From Burkholderiales bacterium (GTDB lineage: Bacteria; Pseudomonadota; Gammaproteobacteria; Burkholderiales; Burkholderiaceae_D), in the NCBI GenBank assembly GCA_028868455.1, contig JAGWUK010000261.1, positions 1 to 5,325 on the forward strand: 5,325 nucleotides of DNA, given 5' to 3'. The position numbers were made by a program, and so were the translations under genes. Shown one piece after another: positions 1-5,325 of the stretch. Under the pieces are notes generated by a model. That model was not told where the DNA came from. It was given only the letters and a program-made list of their open reading frames with translations, and ran no database searches. Within the stretch, counting starts at the first letter, position 1. Every line of letters starts with the position of its first letter.

Positions 1-1
1 C

Positions 2-1540
2 TTGCTGGCGGCCGGATTGATCGCCATCGTGACGGTATGGCCGATGTCGCAACTGGGCGGCGAATTCATGCCGCCATTGGATGAAGGCGATTTGCTGTAC
101 ATGCCGTCGGCACTGCCCGGCCTTTCGATAGGCAAGGCATCCGAGCTGCTGCAGCAAACCGATCGCCTGATCAAGACCGTGCCTGAAGTGGCCACTGTGT
201 TCGGTAAGGCGGGTCGGGCTGAATCTGCGACCGATCCGGCACCGCTGGAAATGTTCGAGACGACGATCCAGTTCAAGCCGCACGACCAATGGCGACCCGG
301 CATGACGCCGGACAAAATCGTTGAAGAACTGGACCGCATCGTCAAGGTGCCGGGCCTGTCCAATATCTGGGTACCGCCGATTCGCAACCGCATCGACATG
401 CTGGCAACCGGCATCAAGAGTCCGGTTGGCGTCAAAGTGGCCGGCGCGAGTTTGCAGGAAATCGACCGTATCACCGGCGAGATCGAGCGCGTCGTCAAGC
501 AGGTGCCGGGCGTATCGTCGGCATTGGCGGAACGGCTCAACGGCGGACGCTATGTCGACGTCGACATCAATCGAGACGAAGCTGCACGCTACGGGCTGAA
601 CATCGCCGATGTGCAAAGCATTGTCTCGGCGGCGATAGGCGGCGACAACATCGGCGAGACCATCGAAGGCTTGCAACGCTTTCCGATCAATCTGCGCTAT
701 CCGCGTGAAGTGCGCGACTCCGTCGAAAAGCTGCGCCAGTTGTCGATCCTGACCGAACGCGGCGCGCAAATCCGCTTGGGCGATGTGGCGACGATCCGCA
801 TCAACGATGGGCCGCCGATGTTGAAAAGCGAGAACGCGCGTATATCGGGCTGGGTGTATGTCGATATCCGTGGACGCGACCTGAGCTCCGCAGTGCACGA
901 TATGCAGGCGGCGGTGGCGAAGGAAGTGAAGCTGCCGGCCGGCTATTCGGTATCCTGGTCGGGGCAGTTTGAATATCTGGAACGGGCAACGGCCAAACTG
1001 AAAATCGTGGTGCCCGCAACATTGTTGATTATCTTCGTGCTGCTGTACCTGACGTTCAAGCGCTTCGATGAAGCAGCGCTGATCATGGCGACATTGCCGT
1101 TCGCGCTGGCCGGCGGTATCTGGTTGCTGTGGTTGCTCGGACATAACCTATCAGTAGCCAGTGGGGTCGGCTTCATCGCATTGGCAGGTGTGTCGGCGGA
1201 GTTCGGCGTGATCATGCTGTTGTATCTAAAAAATGCATGGCAAGAACGGCTGGACGAAGGTAAAGAAACCGAGGCCGATCTGCTCGATGCGATTCGTGAA
1301 GGTGCTGTGTTGCGCGTGCGTCCGAAGGCCATGACGGTCGCCGTCATCATCGCAGGCCTGGTGCCGATCATGATCGGTTCCGGCACCGGATCGGAAGTGA
1401 TGCAGCGCATTGCGGCACCGATGGTCGGCGGCATGATTACCGCGCCGCTCCTGTCGATGTTTGTGGTGCCGGTGGTGTACCTGTTACTACGTCGGCGACA
1501 AATTCGTGACGTCAGCATGACTGCACAAGTGGATGCATAA
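2..1540 (+). CDS. cusA: CusA/SilA-type Cu(I)/Ag(I) efflux RND transporter, C-terminal half (5' truncated by window edge)
   Basis: This is the inner-membrane pump subunit of a tripartite CusCBA-like system, which uses proton motive force to export metal ions across the envelope. About 512 codons are visible; the family runs to roughly 1040 residues, so the N-terminal half lies left of the window and the first TTG is an internal Leu codon. Visible parts in order: the end of TM7 (residues 2-13), the second large periplasmic loop (about 20-330), TM8 (about 332-351), TM9 (359-380), TM10 (384-411), TM11 (443-462) and TM12 (476-498), then a short polar tail. The three methionines that bind Cu(I)/Ag(I) in E. 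coli CusA (M573, M623, M672) align with Met34 (LLYMP), Met84 (PLEMFETT) and Met133 (RIDML) at a constant offset. E625, R669 and K678 equivalents (Glu86, Arg130, Lys139) are also kept. This supports monovalent copper/silver rather than CzcA-type Zn/Co/Cd specificity. The family call is very secure; the substrate is inferred. Confidence 0.95.
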   Translation: MLAAGLIAIVTVWPMSQLGGEFMPPLDEGDLLYMPSALPGLSIGKASELLQQTDRLIKTVPEVATVFGKAGRAESATDPAPLEMFETTIQFKPHDQWRPGMTPDKIVEELDRIVKVPGLSNIWVPPIRNRIDMLATGIKSPVGVKVAGASLQEIDRITGEIERVVKQVPGVSSALAERLNGGRYVDVDINRDEAARYGLNIADVQSIVSAAIGGDNIGETIEGLQRFPINLRYPREVRDSVEKLRQLSILTERGAQIRLGDVATIRINDGPPMLKSENARISGWVYVDIRGRDLSSAVHDMQAAVAKEVKLPAGYSVSWSGQFEYLERATAKLKIVVPATLLIIFVLLYLTFKRFDEAALIMATLPFALAGGIWLLWLLGHNLSVASGVGFIALAGVSAEFGVIMLLYLKNAWQERLDEGKETEADLLDAIREGAVLRVRPKAMTVAVIIAGLVPIMIGSGTGSEVMQRIAAPMVGGMITAPLLSMFVVPVVYLLLRRRQIRDVSMTAQVDA

Positions 1541-1559
1541 ACGCACTTGGATTCTAGAC

Positions 1560-1605
1560 GTGAAAAAGTTGAATGCTGTGCTCGGTGAAAAATAATGCAT
1601 GCTGT
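1560..1605. repeat. Imperfect direct repeat, two copies 25 bp apart
   Basis: Copy 1 (1560-1579) and copy 2 (1585-1605) share the 8-mer GTGAAAAA followed, after 5 or 6 unmatched bases, by the 7-mer ATGCTGT. The starts of the copies lie 25 bp apart, a little over two helical turns, so both would face nearly the same side of the DNA. It could be paired regulator sites or the remains of a small tandem duplication. The matches were read directly; any function is inferred. Confidence 0.55.
1569..1596 (+). promoter_or_regulatory. Weak sigma-70-like promoter candidate for the bdhA operon
   Basis: TTGAAT at 1569-1574 (4 of 6 to TTGACA) is followed after 16 bp by AATAAT at 1591-1596 (5 of 6 to TATAAT). 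Transcription would start near 1603 and leave a leader of about 165 nt before the GTG start codon. The pair overlaps the direct repeat, which would suit an operator. AT-rich DNA yields such matches by chance, so this is only a candidate. Confidence 0.22.
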
Positions 1606-1616
1606 ATGTATTTTTC
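1587..1616. terminator. AT-rich hairpin, possible weak terminator after cusA
   Basis: GAAAAATA (1587-1594) is a perfect 8-bp inverted repeat of TATTTTTC (1609-1616), enclosing 14 bases; CAT/ATG inside can add three pairs with a bulge. The T-rich right arm and A-rich left arm could allow termination after cusA. The stem has almost no GC pairs and no T-tract follows it, so it is not a classical intrinsic terminator. It could instead be a regulator site. Confidence 0.28.
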
Positions 1617-1754
1617 GACTTTATATCAGAATCTTGGTGTGAATGTATGAATTAATTTACTTACGTTGGGAGATTAATGTAATAAAAAGCGTCGTTTATC
1701 CGACTCAGTCATTACACAGTGATTCGCCAGCTCGTGACACTGAACCAAATCTCT

Positions 1755-1761
1755 GAGGAGG
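1755..1761 (+). promoter_or_regulatory. Strong Shine-Dalgarno sequence that sets the bdhA start
   Basis: GAGGAGG lies 9 nt before the GTG at 1771 but only 3 nt before the in-frame TTG at 1765. The spacing therefore selects GTG 1771 as the start, which also gives the family-typical N-terminus MLKGK. Confidence 0.85.
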
Positions 1762-1770
1762 AAATTGATT

Positions 1771-2553
1771 GTGTTAAAAGGAAAAACAGCACTCATCACC
1801 GGATCGACCAGCGGCATCGGTCTCGGCATCGCCGAGCATTTTGCTGCTGCCGGCTCCAACATCGTTCTTAATGGCATGGGCGACGCCGCAGAAATCGAAG
1901 CGACCCGCGCACGCATAGCGGCGACGCATCACGTCGAAGTGATCTTCAGTGATGCCGACATGAGCAAGCCAGATGCGATTGAAGCCATGTTTCTCAAGGT
2001 CGATGAAAAATTCGGCGGCGTCGATATCCTGGTCAACAATGCCGGTATCCAATATGTTGCGCCTGTCGATGATTTCCCCGTGAGCAAATGGGACGCCATC
2101 ATCGCGATCAACCTGACCTCGTCATTCCATACCACGCGTCTCGCCCTGCCCTGGATGAAACAGAAGAAATGGGGACGCATCATCCAGATTGCGTCGGCCC
2201 ATGCCCTGGTCGCCTCGCCATTCAAATCCGCGTATGTCGCCGCCAAGCACGGCATCGCCGGTCTGACCAAGACGGTGGCGCTCGAAGTGGCCGAACAAGG
2301 CATCACCGTCAACGCAATATGCCCCGGTTATGTGTGGACGCCGCTGGTGCAAAAGCAGGTGCCGGAAACCGCCAAGGCGCGCGGCATCAGCGAAGACGAG
2401 GTCGTCAACAACGTATTGCTCGCGGCGCAGCCGACCAAACAGTTTGTAACCATCGGGCAGGTTGCAGCCTTTGCGGGTTTTCTTGCCAGCGATGAAGCGG
2501 CATCGATTACCGGCGCGATCATGCCGGTCGATGGCGGCTGGACTGCACACTGA
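1771..2553 (+). CDS. bdhA: D-3-hydroxybutyrate dehydrogenase (SDR family)
   Basis: This soluble NAD-dependent enzyme interconverts D-3-hydroxybutyrate and acetoacetate, the step that carries poly-3-hydroxybutyrate breakdown products into central metabolism. From the GTG start the protein is 260 aa, the usual size for the family. It has the Rossmann glycine motif TGSTSGIG (about 10-17), NNAG (89-92), and the SDR tetrad Asn114, Ser142, Tyr155, Lys159 at the same numbers as in the Pseudomonas enzymes. Residues that bind the acyl substrate there are also present: Gln94, His144, Lys152, Gln196 and Trp257. This separates it from generic SDRs such as FabG. It heads a probable operon, with adc starting 14 bp downstream. 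The start was chosen on the ribosome binding site and the MLKGK N-terminus. No damage is visible. The function call is secure; the physiological direction is not visible from sequence. Confidence 0.96.
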   Translation: MLKGKTALITGSTSGIGLGIAEHFAAAGSNIVLNGMGDAAEIEATRARIAATHHVEVIFSDADMSKPDAIEAMFLKVDEKFGGVDILVNNAGIQYVAPVDDFPVSKWDAIIAINLTSSFHTTRLALPWMKQKKWGRIIQIASAHALVASPFKSAYVAAKHGIAGLTKTVALEVAEQGITVNAICPGYVWTPLVQKQVPETAKARGISEDEVVNNVLLAAQPTKQFVTIGQVAAFAGFLASDEAASITGAIMPVDGGWTAH

Positions 2554-2567
2554 TCGGACAATCTATT

Positions 2568-3362
2568 ATGAAAACAGAAGACATCCTGCAATTGCCGTCA
2601 ATGCCGGCAGCATCGCCTTCCTATCCGCGCGGCCCGTATCGTTTCATCGATCGCGAATTCCTGATCATTACCTACGAATCCGATCCGGATGCGATTCGCG
2701 CAGCGTTACCCGAACCGCTGGAACCGGACGGCAGCAATACTGTGCTGTATGAATTCATCAGCATGCCGGATTCATCCGGCTTTGGCAGCTACACCGAATC
2801 CGGCATCGTGATCCCGGCGAAATTCCGCGGTGATCATGTCAACTTCACTGCGCAAATGTATCTCGATGACGAGCCGCCAATTGCTGGCGGACGCGAGATA
2901 TGGGGCTTCCCGAAAAAGCATGCGTTGCCAAAGCTTGCCGTGATACACGACACCTTGACCGGCACGCTCGAGTATGCAGGCGTCCAGGTTGCCGTCGGCA
3001 CCATGGGTTACAAGCATCAGCATCTGCTGTACGACCTGGCGGGCAAGAAGCAGTGCTCGTCAGTATCCATCATCGAAAAGATGAGCAAGACCCATGTCAA
3101 CCTCAAACTGATCCCGGGCGTCGATGGCGCGTTGGCAATCGCGCAACTGGTCGCATTCAACATGACAGACATCGCCGTGCAAGGCGCCTGGTCAGGACCG
3201 GCGCGCCTGCATCTGGTGCCGCACGTCAATGCGCCGGTGGCGGATCTGCCAGTACGCAAATCGCTCGGTGGATTGCATTTCATTGCCAATCTGACGCTGC
3301 CTTACGGACGCGTCTTGCATGACTATCTTGTAGAGCAGTCCGCACCAACCACTGGAGAATGA
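2568..3362 (+). CDS. adc: Acetoacetate decarboxylase
   Basis: The product decarboxylates acetoacetate to acetone and CO2 through a Schiff base on an active-site lysine. It has 264 aa, slightly longer than the 244-aa Clostridium acetobutylicum enzyme. Conserved features in order: PRGPYRF (20-26), Arg29 matching Arg29 of the clostridial enzyme, the YTESG segment (75-79) with Glu77 matching its Glu76, the MYLDDEPPIAGGRE segment (97-110), and GFPKK (113-117). Lys116 is the expected Schiff-base lysine and Lys117 the neighbour that lowers its pKa. MGYKH (146-150) and AWSGPARL (207-214) are also typical. Translation starts at ATG 2568 with only a weak GGA (2556-2558) upstream, so coupling to bdhA, 14 bp away, is likely. 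The product of BdhA is the substrate of this enzyme. Related decarboxylase-like proteins act on other keto acids, but the lysine pair and the neighbour favour true Adc activity. Confidence 0.94.
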   Translation: MKTEDILQLPSMPAASPSYPRGPYRFIDREFLIITYESDPDAIRAALPEPLEPDGSNTVLYEFISMPDSSGFGSYTESGIVIPAKFRGDHVNFTAQMYLDDEPPIAGGREIWGFPKKHALPKLAVIHDTLTGTLEYAGVQVAVGTMGYKHQHLLYDLAGKKQCSSVSIIEKMSKTHVNLKLIPGVDGALAIAQLVAFNMTDIAVQGAWSGPARLHLVPHVNAPVADLPVRKSLGGLHFIANLTLPYGRVLHDYLVEQSAPTTGE

Positions 3363-3365
3363 CGC

Positions 3366-4514
3366 ATGGCCAATCCAAAAACAAAAACTGCCAAGCGTTC
3401 CGCCAACGCTGAGATAACAACAACAACCCGGCCGAAATTGCCCGGGCAAGTCGTGCTGGTTATGCAAGGCGGCGGAGCACTTGGTGCCTTTCAGGCTGGC
3501 GTGTATGAAGCAATGCATGAGGCGGGCATCGAACCGGACTGGGTAGTGGGCACATCGATCGGAGCGATCAACGGTGCGATCATCGCCGGCAATGCGCCGG
3601 AAAACCGACTTTCCCGGTTGCAGGAATTCTGGCACATCGTTGCCAAAGGTGCTGCCGCGACTGCGTCCTGGAATGCGTTCGGCCTGGGCTACCTGATGCA
3701 CAAGTTGGCCACGGTGTCGCAGGGCATCCCGGGATTCTTCGAGCCGAACCCGCGCGCGTGGCTGGGTGGCCGCACGCCGTTGGGCATCACTGATGCCAGC
3801 TATTACAGCACCGCGCCGTTGCGGCGAACACTGAGCGAATTGGTTGATTTTGATTATCTCGCCAAGAGCGATACACGCCTGGCGCTCGGCGCCGTGAATG
3901 TCTGCTCCGGCCACATGCACTACTTCGATAGTCGCGACGACATACTGAGTCTTGATCATGTGATGGCCTCCGGCGCGTTGCCGCCTGCGTTCCCTGCCGT
4001 CATGATCGATGGCGAACCCTACTGGGACGGCGGCATCTATTCCAACACGCCCATCGAAGTCGTGATGGACGACAATCCACGGCGCGACTCGGTAATCTTC
4101 GCTGCGCAGTTGTGGCAGCAGGAAGATAAGGCCCCGCACTCGATTGATCGCGTGATGAGCCGCTACAAGGACATTCAGTACGCCAGCCGCGCCGAAAGCC
4201 ACACCGTGCGCCAGCAACAGATTCACCACCTGCGCCACATCGTGCGCGAACTCGGCAAACTTTTACCGGAAAATATAAGCGCCTCGCCCGAGGCTAAGGA
4301 ATTGATCGACTGGGGCTGCGGTACCGTGATGCACGTAATTTCCTTGCAAGCGCCCGCGCTGGAAGGTGAGGATCATACCAAGGACATCGACTTCACGCCG
4401 AATGGCATCGCGCAACGCTGGAATGCCGGTCGCAATTTTTCACGCAGCAAGATTGCATCAGCGCCGTGGGATCAACCTGTCGACCCGATTCAAGGCATTG
4501 TGGTGCATGATTGA
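3366..4514 (+). CDS. Patatin-like phospholipase family protein (DUF3734 type)
   Basis: This is a serine lipid acyl hydrolase of 382 aa. The patatin fold is marked by the oxyanion-hole motif GGGALG (35-40), the nucleophile elbow GTSIG (62-66) with Ser64, and the catalytic-dyad Asp221 in DGG (221-223). The dyad is complete, so activity is likely. The region after about 280 (QQQIHHLRHIVREL, then a tail with FTPNGIAQRWNAG) matches the C-terminal extension known as DUF3734. No signal peptide is seen; residues 1-27 form a basic, Thr-rich, probably disordered leader. ATG 3366 has GGAG at 3354-3357 and lies 3 bp after the adc stop, indicating co-translation. Its substrate is unknown: phospholipid, or poly/oligo-3-hydroxybutyrate as the bdhA/adc context suggests. 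L. pneumophila pairs bdhA with the patatin gene patD, a precedent for this linkage. Confidence 0.92.
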   Translation: MANPKTKTAKRSANAEITTTTRPKLPGQVVLVMQGGGALGAFQAGVYEAMHEAGIEPDWVVGTSIGAINGAIIAGNAPENRLSRLQEFWHIVAKGAAATASWNAFGLGYLMHKLATVSQGIPGFFEPNPRAWLGGRTPLGITDASYYSTAPLRRTLSELVDFDYLAKSDTRLALGAVNVCSGHMHYFDSRDDILSLDHVMASGALPPAFPAVMIDGEPYWDGGIYSNTPIEVVMDDNPRRDSVIFAAQLWQQEDKAPHSIDRVMSRYKDIQYASRAESHTVRQQQIHHLRHIVRELGKLLPENISASPEAKELIDWGCGTVMHVISLQAPALEGEDHTKDIDFTPNGIAQRWNAGRNFSRSKIASAPWDQPVDPIQGIVVHD

Positions 4515-5007
4515 ACGCCCTCTGATAAAGCGAAGCATCATGAATTGGCATCGTCGCCCGGAATCCTGGTCATTCATCCTGCGCAAGTATCTACCGCGCC
4601 TGGCGCTCTGCAGTCTAGCATGGGAGATAGTTCAGCTGCCGTTCTACGGTCTATGGGCAGAGTCGCGCTGGGAGTCGATCGCTTTTGCTGTTGCACATTG
4701 CACGATGGGTGATGTGATGATCGGAACGGCAGCACTGGTTGTTGCTCTCGCTTTATGTCGCGTCGACAAACCAGCCAACTGGCACAGAAGGAAAGTCGGC
4801 ATGTTATCGGTTGTACTCACGGTGGCCTATACCGTTTTGAGCGAGCGCCTCAATCTGGCTCGGGGCAGTTGGTCCTACTCAGCATGGATGCCGGTATTGC
4901 CCTGGATCGAAGTGGGGCTGGCGCCAGTGGCGCAATGGATCATCGTACCGACCATCGCTTGGTGGTGGGCGAACCGATATTACGTTCTAAGGTGGCAACT
5001 CAGATGA
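4507..5007 (+). CDS. Conserved membrane protein of unknown function, four predicted helices
   Basis: I recognise the general pattern of this small integral membrane protein but know no assigned function. From ATG 4507 it has 166 aa. That start overlaps the patatin stop by 8 bp and has a weak AAGG 11 nt upstream. An alternative ATG at 4540 gives 155 aa and removes the overlap; neither has a good ribosome binding site. Numbered from the second ATG, hydrophobic segments lie near 18-38, 47-72, 87-102 and 124-146. Polar or aromatic residues sit within or next to them: WEIVQLPFY (28-36), HCTMGD (53-58), YTVLSERLN (97-105), GSWSY (109-113), MP (117-118) and QW (132-133). Buried His, Cys, Asp and Glu suggest a ligand, cofactor or ion role, which is inference. 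It is the last gene of the bdhA operon and convergent with the SHOCT gene. Confidence 0.8.
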   Translation: MIERPLIKRSIMNWHRRPESWSFILRKYLPRLALCSLAWEIVQLPFYGLWAESRWESIAFAVAHCTMGDVMIGTAALVVALALCRVDKPANWHRRKVGMLSVVLTVAYTVLSERLNLARGSWSYSAWMPVLPWIEVGLAPVAQWIIVPTIAWWWANRYYVLRWQLR

Positions 5008-5022
5008 GAATTTCTGTCTCAA

Positions 5023-5280
5023 TCATGATGATGTCTCTCTTTTTTCCAATAAGTCATTGCGTTTGGCGAGAAATTCATCGCGAGTGATTTCACCGCGTGC
5101 ATACGCCTTTTCCAGAATGTCGATCGCCCGTTCCGATTGCGGTGGCGTTGCGTTCCTGCGATTGACCAACATCACCAGCGCAACAATCAAACCAATTGGT
5201 ACCAGCCAAAGCAATAACATGCCGAATCCCATTATTCCTCCTGCGCCACATCCCCAATCCCAAGCATGCCATGAATACAT
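5023..5280 (-). CDS. Small SHOCT-domain membrane protein
   Basis: This 85-aa protein has a Trp/Gly/Cys-rich N-terminus (MYSWHAWDWGCGAGG), one strongly hydrophobic helix at about 16-39, an RRN boundary favouring a cytoplasmic C-terminus, and a SHOCT-like C-terminal segment at about 50-79 (AIDILEKAYARGEITRDEF). SHOCT is a short helical module, often at protein ends and thought to mediate oligomerisation; the molecular role of such small proteins is unknown. ATG 5280 was chosen because AAGGAGG (5286-5292) stands 5 nt upstream. In-frame ATGs at 5295 and 5310 would put that sequence inside the gene and add a charged leader before the helix. It ends 15 bp from the stop of the convergent membrane-protein gene. 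Its promoter would lie mostly beyond the right edge of the window. Confidence 0.85.
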   Translation of the reverse strand: MYSWHAWDWGCGAGGIMGFGMLLLWLVPIGLIVALVMLVNRRNATPPQSERAIDILEKAYARGEITRDEFLAKRNDLLEKRETSS

Positions 5281-5285
5281 AAGAT

Positions 5286-5292
5286 CCTCCTT
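5286..5292 (-). promoter_or_regulatory. Shine-Dalgarno sequence of the SHOCT gene
   Basis: On the minus strand this reads AAGGAGG, 5 nt before ATG 5280. It is a near-perfect anti-16S match and rules in favour of the shorter, 85-aa product over the 95-aa reading from 5310. Confidence 0.85.
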
Positions 5293-5325
5293 CATACGCT
5301 TGATCAACATCCTTGCATCATCCAG

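Larger units (their letters stand above)
1541..1770. other. AT-rich intergenic region between cusA and bdhA
   Basis: This stretch of about 230 bp is clearly richer in A and T than the flanking genes and carries no convincing ORF. It must hold the 3' end of the cusA transcript and the promoter and leader of the bdhA operon. Visible in it: a two-copy imperfect direct repeat (1560-1605), an AT-rich hairpin overlapping the second copy (1587-1616), a weak sigma-70-like hexamer pair (1569-1596), small inverted repeats (GTCG/CGAC at 1691-1704; CAGTG/CACTG at 1717-1742), and the bdhA ribosome binding site. I saw no sigma-54 -24/-12 element. Confidence 0.6.

Noticed and set aside
943..1518. A minus-strand open frame of 191 codons opposite the 3' end of cusA
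   Set aside because: The cusA frame there encodes the canonical TM8-TM12 region. The antisense product is Ser/Arg/Thr-rich without a recognisable fold and is best read as a shadow.
1691..1742. Small inverted repeats GTCG/CGAC and CAGTG/CACTG before bdhA
   Set aside because: The stems are 4 and 5 bp and not extendable, which is expected by chance in a 230-bp region; I do not call a riboswitch or attenuator.
1765..1770. TTG at 1765 as the bdhA start
   Set aside because: It is only 3 nt from the Shine-Dalgarno sequence; GTG at 1771 has 9-nt spacing and gives the family-standard N-terminus.
3192..4238. A long open frame of 348 codons on the minus strand opposite adc and the patatin gene
   Set aside because: It lies antisense to two genes with complete catalytic motifs. 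Its translation is rich in Arg, His, Ala and Gly with no domain I recognise, as expected from the reverse of GC-skewed codons.
4366..4506. ATG at 4366 as the start of the membrane-protein gene (213 aa)
   Set aside because: It would overlap the patatin gene by about 150 bp and adds an Arg/Ser-rich leader with no family resemblance; ATG 4507 or 4540 is far more plausible.
5005..5045. Possible bidirectional terminator between the convergent genes (TGAGA/TCTCA hairpin and a run of six T)
   Set aside because: The stem is only 5 bp and the T run at 5040-5045 lies about 19 bp beyond it inside the SHOCT coding sequence, so the two do not form a proper intrinsic terminator.
4755..5087. A plus-strand frame overlapping the membrane-protein gene and running into the SHOCT gene
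   Set aside because: It is out of frame with the conserved membrane protein, lacks helices or known motifs, and overlaps genes on both strands.

Overview
The window fits a beta-proteobacterial chromosome. GC is moderate, the CDSs are tightly packed, and the core set is bdhA, acetoacetate decarboxylase and a patatin-like protein, next to a CusA-type RND pump. An Oxalobacteraceae-like host (for example Herminiimonas, Janthinobacterium or a relative) is an inference from gene content and composition only; no rRNA or tRNA is present to prove it.

Layout. (1) Positions 2-1540 (+): the C-terminal half of a CusA/SilA-type heavy-metal RND transporter, cut by the left edge of the window. (2) Positions 1541-1770: an AT-rich intergenic region with an imperfect direct repeat, an AT-rich hairpin, a weak promoter candidate and a strong ribosome binding site. 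(3) Positions 1771-5007 (+): four tightly packed genes, probably one operon. They are a D-3-hydroxybutyrate dehydrogenase (GTG start), an acetoacetate decarboxylase, a patatin-like lipid hydrolase of the DUF3734 type, and a small four-helix membrane protein of unknown function. Junctions are 14 bp, 3 bp and an 8-bp overlap. (4) Positions 5023-5280 (-): a convergent gene for a one-helix SHOCT-domain protein, ending 15 bp from the operon's last stop codon.

How the genes work together. BdhA interconverts D-3-hydroxybutyrate and acetoacetate, and Adc splits acetoacetate to acetone and CO2. A patatin-type serine hydrolase in the same operon could supply 3-hydroxybutyrate by attacking poly- or oligo-3-hydroxybutyrate, or could act on membrane lipid. 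A bdhA-patatin pairing is known (bdhA-patD of Legionella pneumophila). The extra features here are adc placed between the two and a membrane protein of unknown function added at the end. Active-site residues of BdhA, Adc and the patatin are all visible, so none of the three looks degenerate. The metal pump to the left is probably a separate unit. No mobile element, CRISPR array or RNA gene was seen. The window looks mostly like ordinary metabolic chromosome; the operon composition, the two small membrane proteins and the intergenic repeat deserve a second look.
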